Below, in pieces: positions 1 to 7,464 of a DNA stretch of 20,423 bases. The position numbers and the translations under genes were made by a program. The stretch spans positions 1 to 20,423 of the forward strand of contig JANLIM010000038.1 of the NCBI GenBank assembly GCA_024654145.1. The letters are read 5' to 3'. This DNA is from Candidatus Zambryskiibacteriota bacterium. GTDB taxonomy: Bacteria > Patescibacteriota > Minisyncoccia > Phycocordibacterales > Zambryskibacteraceae. The first letter of the stretch is position 1. Each line of letters starts with the position of its first letter. Under the pieces are notes generated by a model, which worked only from the letters and a program-made list of their open reading frames with translations, ran no database searches and was not told where the DNA came from.

Positions 1-1
1 G

Positions 2-1117
2 TTAGAGAAAAACATTATCAGTCTTGATAATAAAGAAAAAAAGTATTTTAAAATCAAGAATGAAATTGAAATAGTTGGTGAGAATGGCCAGTATTGTAAA
101 ATAACCCCGCACGATGATTTTGAAGTAGGTGTGAGTATAGATTTTGAAGGTATCATTGGTAAGCAATATTTCAGGTATGCTTTCAAGGAAAACGATTATA
201 TAAAGGACGTTTCATTCGCGAGGTCAATTTTGATTTTTGAAATAAGCGATGGAGAGGATCCTTGGAAGGACTACAAAAAACATTTCGAATTAATGTCCCC
301 TCTTTTTCCCAGTAATCCCAAGGATAGTCCTTTTCTGGCATATAATAAATCTGAATATTTGACTCCTCTTAAAGACCCCCTGGAACCGGTAAAACACAAG
401 CTACTAGATTTTATTGGTGACCTTATTTACTTAGAAAAATTACCATTAGGCAAGTTCGAAGTGCACAAACCAGGGCACAGTTTTAACAGAAGAATTGTTC
501 AGGAGATCTGGAATTCGTATCCTACTAGTAATGGGCCATATTTTGAATATTTTCTTAAAAAAGTTCCAGAGTTTGGCGAGTTGAAGAATTTTATAGAAAA
601 CAATAATGTTCATAAAAATGAAAGCGTATTTGAGCATACTCAAACTGTATTTAATAACACTCTTAAAATTTTGCACAAATATAAAATTGAATTAAGTGAT
701 AAAAATAGGTTTAGGTATTTACTCGCAGTTTTTCTTCACGATTACGGAAAAAAATTTACTATGAGGTCAGACATTAATGGAGTAACTTCTTGTGATGGGC
801 ATGAAGAGGTTTCAGCAAAGTTAATTGAAACTAAAAATTTTTTAGACAGGTTTAATTTGGATGAAGGCGATAAGGAATGGATATATAATTTCACCAAAAA
901 TCATAACCAGATGCATGAAGTATTTTCAATGAGTGAAGAGTCAATGAAGGAAAAGTTTAGGGAACTTGGGGCAAGGAGTAAGCTATTTTACCTAGAAAAT
1001 TTAATCTTTAGCATCGCTGACTTGGAAGGCAGTTACTTTAAGAATTACAACATAAATGAGTATGAGCGTAGATTAAATTTTCTAAAAAACCACCTCAGAG
1101 AGTTTTTTGCTGTTTAG
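2..1117 (+). CDS. LpxC-like deacetylase domain fused to HD domain (5' end missing)
   Basis: The frame is open from base 2, so the GTG at 131 is internal and the N-terminal part lies outside the window. The first ~170 visible residues align with domain II of UDP-3-O-acyl-GlcNAc deacetylase, an enzyme of lipid A synthesis: a strand matching the start of that domain (bases 41-145, ending SIDF), the HKLLDFIGD motif giving zinc ligands His and Asp (bases 395-421; HKxxD plus a second Asp in E. coli LpxC) and the GHSFN motif with the catalytic His (near base 476). The ARTFGF motif has become ARSILIF and the following loop is replaced. After it comes an HD phosphohydrolase-type domain: EHT (near 635), LHD (near 737), GHE (near 800), NHNQMH (near 905) and an Asp in IADLEG (near 1019). 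Family membership is read from motifs; substrate and function of the fusion are unknown. No Shine-Dalgarno or start can be judged. Confidence 0.8.
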   Translation, partial: LEKNIISLDNKEKKYFKIKNEIEIVGENGQYCKITPHDDFEVGVSIDFEGIIGKQYFRYAFKENDYIKDVSFARSILIFEISDGEDPWKDYKKHFELMSPLFPSNPKDSPFLAYNKSEYLTPLKDPLEPVKHKLLDFIGDLIYLEKLPLGKFEVHKPGHSFNRRIVQEIWNSYPTSNGPYFEYFLKKVPEFGELKNFIENNNVHKNESVFEHTQTVFNNTLKILHKYKIELSDKNRFRYLLAVFLHDYGKKFTMRSDINGVTSCDGHEEVSAKLIETKNFLDRFNLDEGDKEWIYNFTKNHNQMHEVFSMSEESMKEKFRELGARSKLFYLENLIFSIADLEGSYFKNYNINEYERRLNFLKNHLREFFAV

Positions 1118-1170
1118 TCTTAAAATTCCTTTATTTATAGCCCTTTATTCACAAATTATCCACATTTGAC

Positions 1171-1199
1171 TTGACAAAAGGGGAAAAAGGGTGTATAGT
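1171..1199 (+). promoter_or_regulatory. Promoter of the lipoprotein cassette
   Basis: TTGACA (1171-1176), a 17-base spacer and TATAGT (1194-1199) make a near-consensus sigma-70-type promoter. The predicted leader of about 70 bases has weak competing helices (GTTGAC 1198-1203 with GTCAAC 1254-1259; GTGGT 1218-1222 with ACCAC 1258-1262) and ends in a GGAGGA Shine-Dalgarno at 1268-1273. Confidence 0.8.
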
Positions 1200-1277
1200 T
1201 GACATAGGAATGTAAGAGTGGTGGATTACCCGCCGTTCTAGATACAGGACTAAGTCAACCACGGATCGGAGGATCCA

Positions 1278-1856
1278 ATGATCAGAATCGTTCAGTCGAG
1301 CAAGTACGTTGCGCTCCTGGCGCTGGCGCTGGCGCTGGTCATGGTGATCAGCGCTTGCGGCAAGTCGCCAACGGCTCCCGAGCCGCCCCCCGTGCCAGTC
1401 ATCGAGCCCCCTGCCCAATCATACGTGCAGGTGGTGAGCACCAGCCCTCAGGCCGGCGCTACACTCAAGGCGACTGTAGTGGATGATCGAGGTTTTGTGA
1501 TAAGTGGTGATAAAATCTACCTGACCTTGAAGTACGCTATGTCTGATGCCGACTGGGTCAAGACTCGCGAGCGGGGGGAAAAGGTGATCGTCTCGGCTTG
1601 CCTTTCTGTCGATGGCGTAACGGTGGTCGAAGTTGGTTGCAGTGGCCGTAATGCGTCTATTGACGGGAAGCCTGGGGAAAATGTCCAGTCCGGCCAACTT
1701 ACCGGGCTAGATCTTCTGGTGCCGGCTCGGAGCGGGGTGAAGCAGACCAACTACATCATTCTCTACCTCATGTGGAGACCAAATGATTCAAGTCTGAGGA
1801 AGCCCGACGAAGCCTTCTACCAGAACCCGGTTCAGATGGTCTTCAAGTGGGAGTGA
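1278..1856 (+). CDS. Predicted lipoprotein, unknown function
   Basis: A 192-residue protein with a lipoprotein signal: a basic start, a Leu/Ala-rich hydrophobic run (residues 11-24) and a lipobox ISAC with the lipidated Cys at 27. A Pro-rich tether follows (residues 31-46: APEPPP, PVIEPP), then one compact domain of about 145 residues, rich in beta-forming stretches. I do not recognise the domain; two further Cys (in SACLS and VGCSG) could form a disulfide. The ATG has GGAGGA four bases upstream. The gene is visibly GC-richer than the AT-rich gene before it and the repeat protein after it, and it stands alone between its own promoter and terminator, which points to a separately acquired or separately evolving cassette. 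Location is probably the outer face of the cytoplasmic membrane. Function unassigned. Confidence 0.85.
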   Translation: MIRIVQSSKYVALLALALALVMVISACGKSPTAPEPPPVPVIEPPAQSYVQVVSTSPQAGATLKATVVDDRGFVISGDKIYLTLKYAMSDADWVKTRERGEKVIVSACLSVDGVTVVEVGCSGRNASIDGKPGENVQSGQLTGLDLLVPARSGVKQTNYIILYLMWRPNDSSLRKPDEAFYQNPVQMVFKWE

Positions 1857-1864
1857 GAGCATAC

Positions 1865-1894
1865 CCGCGCTGTCTACGGACAGCGCGGCCTTTT
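1865..1894 (+). terminator. Intrinsic terminator after the lipoprotein gene
   Basis: A perfect 10-bp stem, CCGCGCTGTC (1865-1874) with GACAGCGCGG (1879-1888), with loop TACG, followed by CCTTTTATT. It begins 8 bases after the stop codon. Confidence 0.9.
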
Positions 1895-1921
1895 ATTGTG
1901 GATAACGGTTGGGTCACAAGG

Positions 1922-1938
1922 TGTTAAAATTATAAAAA
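1922..1938 (+). promoter_or_regulatory. Extended -10 promoter, leaderless start
   Basis: TGT-TAAAAT (1922-1930) is an extended -10 ending 8 bases before the ATG at 1939. No Shine-Dalgarno is present and no good -35 is seen. Transcription would start at or beside the start codon. Confidence 0.55.
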
Positions 1939-4206
1939 ATGATTAAGAGAAAGTTTTTTTTGATATCTGTTTTTGCCGGAGTAATTATCGGATTTTATAC
2001 TCCTCTATTTCTCACTGTGCCGACTGCATATGCTGGAGCATTTTGTGATTTGTCGGTGAGTGTAAATCAGAACAATGGCTATGTCAGTATATACGGTTCA
2101 GTAAGGGAAACTCGGCCAGGATTAGACCCCAGCCAGTCTTCAGTTGAAGTCTATACTACTAAAAATGAATTATATGATTCGGGTTCAGGACAAGAAAGTG
2201 CCGAGGCGTCTGATGCCGATGTTCTCCAAAATGGTACTTACAGAGTAACAGTGAGTGGAAACACTCGCTCAAACCCAGCTAATAGAGCTAGTAGTTGTTC
2301 TAAGGAACAATGGATTACAGTGAATGTTGATACGACCAAAAGACTCGACGTTTACAAATCCGGCACTGGTTCAGGTACGGTATCAGGGCCAGGAATAAGC
2401 TGTGGATCTGATTGTTCCCAAAGCTTTAACAGTGGCACTAGCGTTGCTCTTACTGCTAGTCCATCTTCTGGCTCCACTTTTGCGGGTTGGTCTGGGGCTT
2501 GTTCTGGAACTGGGTCTTGCAATGTCTCAATGACGGCAAATAAGAGTGTGACCGCGACTTTTAATGTAATACCACCTCCTTCACCTCCTGGTGGTTTTTC
2601 TATGACGAGTTCTAGTTGTTTTGCTTGGCCAAGTCCTAAAATCGAAGCAAATCATCAGACATCTTCTGGTGCCAGTTACTACACTTTGCATAAACGGGTT
2701 TACGGAAGTGGGAGTGGGTACTCTGCAATTTATCAAGGAAGTTATAGCCAGCTCGACTCTTATACAGACAGCAATATCTCAGCTGGTAATAGTTATGAAT
2801 ACAGAGTAAGCGCAACCAACAGTGGTGGTACCACCTGGGCGAGTGGAAGCGTGGTGGAGGCCGTGAGCTCGGCAAATTGTGGAGGGCCAACATCTTACAC
2901 ACTCTCAACTTCTGTAAGTAGTGGTTCTGGAACAATTACTGGTACGGGTATTAGCTGCCCAGGAGATTGTAGTGAGTCACTTACTGTAGATGCTTGGACT
3001 ACACTTACAGCGTCACCTTCTACTGGGTACGCTTTCTCTAGTTGGTCTGGAGCATGTGCAGGGCAGGGGGCATCGTGCTCTTTGTATATGGATAGTGCTA
3101 AGTCTACTAGTGCCAACTTTTCTACCAATAATTATACTCTTTCTGCATCTGTTTCCGGCTCAGGTAGTGTGAACTCGAGCCCTGCAGGGATTAGTAACTG
3201 TACTTCATCTTGTTCAGCATCTTACGCGTACAATACAGCAGTTACTCTTACGGCTACACCTAATGCCGGACAGAACTTTTCTGGATGGTCTGGATCTTGT
3301 TCGGGTACTGGATCATGTGTTGTGACCATGAGCACTGCTAGAAGTGTGACAGCTACATTTACCACAAACTCTTACGGACTCACTGTTTCAAGAGCCGGCA
3401 ACGGAAGTGGTAGCGTAAGTTCAAGCCCTGGAGGAATTAGTTGTGGATCAGATTGTTCAGAAAGTTATACATACAACACTTCTGTTTCTCTTTATCCGAG
3501 TGCTTCTGCTGGGTCAAGCTTCAGTGGTTGGTCGGGCGACTGTTCTGGGACTGGAGCATGCACTGTTTCTATGACAACCGCTAGAAGTGTGACTGCAAGC
3601 TTTGCCTTAGTGCCATTTACATATTCTCTTTCAAATTCTGGTACTACGAACGTAACTAAAGCGAGTGGTAATGCTTATGGGCAGAATGTCATTACCAAGA
3701 GCCTTGGAGCAGGCCTTACTCAGCCTGTCTCCCTCTCACTCTCCGGTGTACCAAGCGGAACTTCATACAGTATTTCAAATGCCACTTGTTCACCGACTTG
3801 CTCCTCGACCATCACCTTTACTGTCGGACCAACTACTCCAGTAGGTACGAACACAATTACAGTGACAGGTTCTCCCAATAGTGCGCAAACAAGCTTCAAT
3901 CTTGTGGTGACGGGAAGTCCATTCAGTGTCTCATGCGCCGTCAATCCAAATACAACTGCAGTACTCGGAGAGAATGTAACTTGGTCTGCCACAGTTGTAG
4001 GGGGAGTGCCACCACTTACATATAGCTGGAGTGGAAGCGGTATACCCACATCACCTGCACCAAGTACAAACCCCTACACTCTCACTTACAGCACTATCGG
4101 TACCAAGACTGCTACTCTTACTGTGAGAGACGCAGACTCAGTGCAGTCTGCTTGTCCACCCGCTACCATAGAGATAACCTTCGATCCTAACTTTGAAGAA
4201 TTTTGA
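1939..4206 (+). CDS. Secreted protein with four Cys-rich InlB B-type repeats, FN3-like and Ig/PKD-like domains
   Basis: A 755-residue exported protein. A signal peptide covers residues 1-32 (basic start, hydrophobic core, cleavage after AYA). Four copies of a ~75-residue module related to divergent InlB B-repeats occur at about residues 134-210, 320-394, 398-474 and 478-556; each follows the plan GSG-V...ISC...C...AxPxxGxxFxxWSGxCxGxGxCxVxM...SVTAxF. A fibronectin-III-like segment sits at about 218-314 (TYTDSNIS-like loop, YEYRVSATNSGG). The last ~200 residues form two Ig/PKD-like beta domains (YSWSGSG, GTKTATLTVRDAD). Each repeat holds two Cys pairs, suggesting disulfide staples outside the cell. 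There is no C-terminal anchor, sortase motif or transmembrane helix, so it is either released or held by partners. Such proteins are usually surface or adhesion factors; the ligand is unknown. A small membrane protein follows 8 bases later. Confidence 0.85.
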   Translation: MIKRKFFLISVFAGVIIGFYTPLFLTVPTAYAGAFCDLSVSVNQNNGYVSIYGSVRETRPGLDPSQSSVEVYTTKNELYDSGSGQESAEASDADVLQNGTYRVTVSGNTRSNPANRASSCSKEQWITVNVDTTKRLDVYKSGTGSGTVSGPGISCGSDCSQSFNSGTSVALTASPSSGSTFAGWSGACSGTGSCNVSMTANKSVTATFNVIPPPSPPGGFSMTSSSCFAWPSPKIEANHQTSSGASYYTLHKRVYGSGSGYSAIYQGSYSQLDSYTDSNISAGNSYEYRVSATNSGGTTWASGSVVEAVSSANCGGPTSYTLSTSVSSGSGTITGTGISCPGDCSESLTVDAWTTLTASPSTGYAFSSWSGACAGQGASCSLYMDSAKSTSANFSTNNYTLSASVSGSGSVNSSPAGISNCTSSCSASYAYNTAVTLTATPNAGQNFSGWSGSCSGTGSCVVTMSTARSVTATFTTNSYGLTVSRAGNGSGSVSSSPGGISCGSDCSESYTYNTSVSLYPSASAGSSFSGWSGDCSGTGACTVSMTTARSVTASFALVPFTYSLSNSGTTNVTKASGNAYGQNVITKSLGAGLTQPVSLSLSGVPSGTSYSISNATCSPTCSSTITFTVGPTTPVGTNTITVTGSPNSAQTSFNLVVTGSPFSVSCAVNPNTTAVLGENVTWSATVVGGVPPLTYSWSGSGIPTSPAPSTNPYTLTYSTIGTKTATLTVRDADSVQSACPPATIEITFDPNFEEF

Positions 4207-4214
4207 TTAAAACT

Positions 4215-4700
4215 ATGCTAGCTAATAAATACGTAAAAATATTTCTCTCACTCCTCTTTATCGCACTTCTTATTGCGGGATTTGTCTGGTGGTTGAAGTG
4301 GAGTAAGGAGAGAGCCGCACGCATAGTTGCTGAGCGACCGATGAATGTCCAAGTAGAGAGAGTCGTGGAGGTTGAGGGTAAGTTCACACCCCCTCTCGGA
4401 TTCCCAGCATCTATACCACTTGAGGAAGACAATATTGTAGAGAGTATTCTCACTAACTTTCCTACACAGAATGCAGTACAAACAAGCGTCATCTATAGAA
4501 GTACAGAAGAAAAGTTGGATAAATATTTTGAGTATCGCTCATATATGGAGAAAGAAGGATACAAGTTATCTGAGGGAGGAGACACAGGTGAAGTATTGTT
4601 CTTGCATGGCATAAAAGGGAATGAAAATCTTTCTGTCACACTCAGCACTTGGGAGGGTTTGACTGTTGTTCAGATAGCGCATCTTACTTTTGTTGAATAG
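4215..4700 (+). CDS. Small membrane-anchored protein, unknown
   Basis: A 161-residue protein counted from the ATG at 4215. An in-frame TTG at 4203 overlaps the upstream stop codon and is the alternative start. One N-terminal transmembrane helix (about residues 7-24, FLSLLFIALLIAGFVWWL) is followed by a basic stretch and a soluble domain of ~130 residues. The charge pattern (basic residues after the helix) is ambiguous for topology, but the pairing with the secreted repeat protein suggests an exported domain. I recognise no family. No Shine-Dalgarno or promoter is evident, so expression is probably coupled to the gene before it. A joint role with the repeat protein, such as anchoring or export, is inference from adjacency only. 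Confidence 0.7.
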   Translation: MLANKYVKIFLSLLFIALLIAGFVWWLKWSKERAARIVAERPMNVQVERVVEVEGKFTPPLGFPASIPLEEDNIVESILTNFPTQNAVQTSVIYRSTEEKLDKYFEYRSYMEKEGYKLSEGGDTGEVLFLHGIKGNENLSVTLSTWEGLTVVQIAHLTFVE

Positions 4701-4729
4701 AGGAAAGTTTTACTAGATTCATACGTTTA

Positions 4730-4773
4730 TACATATGTAAGTGTATTGACAATGTATATACAATGAATATAAT
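4730..4773 (+). promoter_or_regulatory. Toxin-antitoxin promoter with two candidate operators
   Basis: TTGACA (4746-4751), a 16-base spacer and TATAAT (4768-4773). The -10 ends 7 bases before the ATG at 4781. Two perfect 10-bp palindromes flank the -35: TACATATGTA (4730-4739) and TGTATATACA (4753-4762). Ribbon-helix-helix antitoxins usually bind such paired palindromes to repress their own operon. Confidence 0.7.
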
Positions 4774-4780
4774 GAATAAT

Positions 4781-5038
4781 ATGGACACACAAGTAAACTT
4801 CAGAACCAATAAAAGGATCTTGGCTCGAGCGGACAAGGTTTTCGAAAGCATGGGTATGGATAGATCCACTGCTCTCAATATGTTTCTGACTCGCGTAGAA
4901 GCTGAAGAAGGACTCCCTTTTCGACCCAGCGCAAATATTAAGGCTATTCGAGAGAAGTGGGATAGGGAAGTAGTCTTAGCTAAGAAAACAAAAGGCTACA
5001 AAAATACAAAGGTCATGATGAGAGCCATCCTTAGGTAG
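4781..5038 (+). CDS. RelB/DinJ-family antitoxin
   Basis: An 85-residue protein with the ribbon-helix-helix DNA-binding fold of the RelB/DinJ family. The strand MDTQVNFRTNKRILARAD is followed by the helix MGMDRSTALNMFL and then the conserved EGLPFRPS, the family hallmark. The C-terminal part (residues ~48-85, basic) is expected to wrap the toxin. I chose the ATG at 4781 over 4763 and 4772 because the -10 hexamer TATAAT occupies 4768-4773, so the upstream ATGs lie within or before the promoter. The toxin gene starts 9 bases after its stop. Role: neutralises the neighbouring ribonuclease and probably represses the operon through the palindromes beside the -35. Not certain: the exact partner specificity. 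Confidence 0.88.
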   Translation: MDTQVNFRTNKRILARADKVFESMGMDRSTALNMFLTRVEAEEGLPFRPSANIKAIREKWDREVVLAKKTKGYKNTKVMMRAILR

Positions 5039-5047
5039 TAGCTGCGA

Positions 5048-5323
5048 ATGTATACCCGCAAACCCACTCGATCTTTTAGAAAATCTTTAAGAAAGATTGC
5101 TTCTTCTGGCTCGAAGGGCGCCCTGACGGACATTGAGGAGGTTATAAATAAATTATCCAAAGGCATAAGACTTGGACAAAAGCATAAGGACCATCCACTT
5201 GCAGGTGAGCTGCAATATTATCGGGAATGTCACGTGAGACCCGACATGCTGCTTATCTATAGAATTGAAGAAGATAACCTCGTATTGATTGATGTTGGTT
5301 CTCATTCACAGTTATTTAAATAA
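5048..5323 (+). CDS. YafQ-family mRNA interferase toxin
   Basis: A 91-residue RelE-superfamily endoribonuclease of the YafQ type, which cuts mRNA in the ribosome. The C-terminal half carries the family signature: KDHPLAGELQYYRECHVRPDMLLIYR then SHSQLF. By alignment to E. coli YafQ the catalytic or substrate residues are kept: His of DHPL, His and Asp of CHVRPD, the final His of SHSQLF and its Phe. The Trp that follows the Asp in E. coli YafQ is Met here. The N-terminus is very basic, fitting rRNA/mRNA contact. It is co-transcribed with the antitoxin (gap 9 bases). All residues needed for activity seem present, so the module is probably functional. Confidence 0.88.
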   Translation: MYTRKPTRSFRKSLRKIASSGSKGALTDIEEVINKLSKGIRLGQKHKDHPLAGELQYYRECHVRPDMLLIYRIEEDNLVLIDVGSHSQLFK

Positions 5324-5328
5324 ATTTC

Positions 5329-5344
5329 TGATAAAATTAAATTG
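5329..5344 (+). promoter_or_regulatory. Extended -10 promoter of the PilB-like gene
   Basis: TGA-TAAAAT (5329-5337) ends 7 bases before the ATG at 5345, and no Shine-Dalgarno is present. It lies only a few bases after the toxin stop codon. It supports the ATG rather than the TTG at 5342 as the start. Confidence 0.55.
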
Positions 5345-6907
5345 ATGAAAATTGATGAAGCTCAGCTAGAAAATTTTCTAAACGATTTAGGTTTAATATC
5401 TACTAAAGAACTTCAAGGTGACGATCTTCGTCGCGCGCAAGCATACATACTCGGACTGTCTGTAGTAAATCTTAAGGATAAGAAGCTTGACCTCGCCACT
5501 CTTTCGCTTATACCTGAACCGATTGCTCGGCTACATAATGCGGTAGCATTTAGCGCTAGAGAGGGGGAGGTGGAGGTGGCACTTTTGGATATTAAGGATT
5601 TACCTGCTTTGAAGTTTCTTAAAGAAAAGGGTTTAAAGATCCTGCTTCGCCTGACAGATAGCGAGAGTATGAAGCGTGCCCTCCTTTCTTACCAAAATTT
5701 ATTGAGGGATGAGTTCGGCGCCATGCTTCGTAAGGAAGGCGTTTCTCTCGACGCGCTTTTGAGGCATGCGTTTCTTCAGGGGGCAAAGTATATACACATT
5801 GAGCCACAGGTAAACGAGGTACTTGTGCGTTACCGTATCGCGGGCATTCTTCACGAGGCTATGGTCTTGCCTATTAAGATCGCCAAAGGCATAACAGATA
5901 CTCTTAAAATTAACGCAGGACTAAAGTCGGAGAGCACTCTATTGCAGGAAGGACGCTTTAAGCTAGAGGGAGAAGGAGAAGAGATCTCTTTCCGTGTCAC
6001 TACACTCCCTACAGCAAGTGGGGAAAAAGTGGTAGTGAGGATTATCTCTGGAAATGCAGAAGGCTTCACCCTCGAAGGGCTCGGATTCTACGGCAGCGCA
6101 CTGGAGAAAATACACGAAGTACTGGCTCGCCAAACTGGATTGGTCCTTGTCGCTGGGACGGAACATTCTGGTAGGACAACGACACTTTACACTATGTTAG
6201 ATGTTTTGAATTCGCCCAAACTAAGTCTCGCTTCTGCAGAAGATCATGTGGAGCATAAAATGTCGTATGTCGCCCAGGCAGAAGCCAGATCTGAACTCGG
6301 CTTCACCATCCAAGACGCCATTCGCGGAGTTTTGAAGCAGGACCCAGATGTGCTCATGGTCGGCGAGTTGCGGGAGAGTGAATCCACCCATCTTGTCTTG
6401 AGTGCATCTGAAAGAAATATTTTGACGCTTTCAGCGGTGCAGGCGAATTCAGCGGCAGCAGTAATTCAGCGCATACTGGATATGAAAGTGGATCCTTTGC
6501 AGCTCGCGTCTAATCTAAAGATGGTTATAGCGCAGCGTCTTGTAGGGAAACTCCAGGAAGATAAAGAAAAATATTTTTTAAACGAAGAAGAGATCGAAAG
6601 GCTCGGCAATATGATAGACCTAGCCCGCATGCTTATGCTATTAAGAGAAGAAGGAGTAGTAGGAGCGAAGGATGGCTGGGATAAAATTCCTTTTTATAAA
6701 AAGAAAAGCGAATTTGTAGGCAAAGTCGGCATCCAGGAAGTAATGGTCATATCTCCCACCATTCAACACTTGATTGTAAACGAAGGAACTGCAGCAGCAA
6801 TTGAAGAGAGAGCCAGAAAAGATGGCATGACTACAATGCTTGAGAACGGCATACTCAAAGCTGCGCGGGGGCTTACTACTCTTGATGAAGTTCTCAAAGC
6901 TTTTTAG
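5345..6907 (+). CDS. Degenerate PilB/GspE-family secretion or pilus ATPase
   Basis: A 520-residue relative of the type II secretion/type IV pilus assembly ATPases. Domain order is intact: an N-terminal domain (1-~125), the linker motif KYIHIEP (148-154; usually SDIHIEP), the Arg-rich lobe (RYRIAGILHE, FRVTTLPT, GEKVVVRI) and the RecA-like core. The core motifs have drifted. Walker A is GTEHSGRTTT with Arg277 where Lys is expected. The Asp box reads EDHVEH. Walker B KQDPDVLMVGE (Glu341) is kept. The His box is SAVQANSA instead of STLHTNDA. The four-Cys zinc site near residues 395-425 is absent. Patescibacteria usually carry several PilB/PilT-type ATPases; this copy may be a regulatory or structural partner of an active one. 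Weak or no ATPase activity is inference from the motif losses. No other pilus gene is in the window. Confidence 0.85.
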   Translation: MKIDEAQLENFLNDLGLISTKELQGDDLRRAQAYILGLSVVNLKDKKLDLATLSLIPEPIARLHNAVAFSAREGEVEVALLDIKDLPALKFLKEKGLKILLRLTDSESMKRALLSYQNLLRDEFGAMLRKEGVSLDALLRHAFLQGAKYIHIEPQVNEVLVRYRIAGILHEAMVLPIKIAKGITDTLKINAGLKSESTLLQEGRFKLEGEGEEISFRVTTLPTASGEKVVVRIISGNAEGFTLEGLGFYGSALEKIHEVLARQTGLVLVAGTEHSGRTTTLYTMLDVLNSPKLSLASAEDHVEHKMSYVAQAEARSELGFTIQDAIRGVLKQDPDVLMVGELRESESTHLVLSASERNILTLSAVQANSAAAVIQRILDMKVDPLQLASNLKMVIAQRLVGKLQEDKEKYFLNEEEIERLGNMIDLARMLMLLREEGVVGAKDGWDKIPFYKKKSEFVGKVGIQEVMVISPTIQHLIVNEGTAAAIEERARKDGMTTMLENGILKAARGLTTLDEVLKAF

Positions 6908-6917
6908 ATACTTGAAC

Positions 6918-6947
6918 TTGACTTTTTCATACTATACGTGTTATAAT
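6918..6947 (+). promoter_or_regulatory. Promoter and leader hairpin of the DksA-like gene
   Basis: TTGACT (6918-6923), an 18-base spacer and TGT-TATAAT (-10 at 6942-6947). The ~40-base leader has the hairpin CAGAC (6957-6961)-ATTCC-GTCTG (6967-6971) and a Shine-Dalgarno AGGGAG at 6983-6988. Confidence 0.8.
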
Positions 6948-6993
6948 TAGAAAAGACAGACATTCCGTCTGCCAAGTTTTGCAGGGAGTCAAA

Positions 6994-7395
6994 ATGGATT
7001 ATGAACGGTACCTCGAACTGAAGGAGATGTTGGAGAAGGACCTCCATCATTTCCAAAACCTCAATCGGGTACATCAAGGGAGGTTGTGCGTCTGCAAAGA
7101 GAAACATGCAGACGATGGTGATAGAGCGGCGGAGTGCTCAGGGGATGAAGTCGACGGGCTCCTGAACCAGCTCTACGCCATGCGCATCAAGCAGATCGAG
7201 CACGCGCTCGAGAGGCTCGAGCGCGGGGAGTACGGCAACTGTTTTGACTGCGGTGGGGAGATTTCTGAGCGTAGGCTCAGGGCACTCCGCTTCGCAGTCA
7301 GGTGCCGTGCCTGCGAGGAGAAGCGTGAGGCGGCCCAGGTCGCCGAGCGCAAGGATCGCGATCGGAGGTCATCAGACCTTCTGTCGCTTGGCTAG
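6994..7395 (+). CDS. DksA/TraR-family C4 zinc-finger protein
   Basis: A 133-residue protein of the DksA/TraR family, which bind the RNA polymerase secondary channel and modulate initiation. An N-terminal helix (1-24), a Cys/acid-rich loop (31-55, with DDGDRAAE that may be the coiled-coil tip) and a second helix (57-77) precede the zinc finger C83-x2-C86-x17-C104-x2-C107, in the usual setting GEYGNCFDCGG...VRCRACEEKRE. The C-terminal tail is basic. The start is the ATG at 6994, five bases after AGGGAG; the in-frame TTG at 6979 would place the Shine-Dalgarno inside the gene. Base composition is clearly GC-richer than in the neighbours on both sides, and the gene has its own promoter and terminator. 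The family is clear; the target promoters are unknown. Confidence 0.9.
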   Translation: MDYERYLELKEMLEKDLHHFQNLNRVHQGRLCVCKEKHADDGDRAAECSGDEVDGLLNQLYAMRIKQIEHALERLERGEYGNCFDCGGEISERRLRALRFAVRCRACEEKREAAQVAERKDRDRRSSDLLSLG

Positions 7396-7412
7396 CGTCA
7401 AGCGAGTGACTT

Positions 7413-7445
7413 GCCCGTGCGAACCAATGGGTTCGCACGGGCATT
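7413..7445 (+). terminator. Intrinsic terminator after the DksA-like gene
   Basis: A perfect 13-bp stem, GCCCGTGCGAACC (7413-7425) with GGTTCGCACGGGC (7430-7442), with loop AATG, followed by ATTCGTTTGC. The downstream T-run is poor and the next promoter begins immediately after it. Confidence 0.85.
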
Positions 7446-7449
7446 CGTT

Positions 7450-7464
7450 TGCTATACTATTAAA
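7450..7464 (+). promoter_or_regulatory. Extended -10 promoter of tpiA-pgk
   Basis: TGC-TATACT (7450-7458) ends 6 bases before the ATG at 7465, and no Shine-Dalgarno is present. It lies directly behind the preceding terminator hairpin, leaving no room for a leader. Confidence 0.65.

Noticed and set aside
131..1117. GTG at 131 as the start of an HD-domain gene
   Set aside because: The frame is open to base 2 and the upstream residues continue the LpxC domain alignment, so the gene is truncated by the window.
1206..1215. AGGA followed by ATGTAA, a possible start-stop element in the lipoprotein leader
   Set aside because: Too short to distinguish from chance without conservation or ribosome data.
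7411..7464. Longer tpiA start at 7411
   Set aside because: That segment is the preceding terminator hairpin and the -10 box; the protein family begins at ANWKN near the ATG at 7465.
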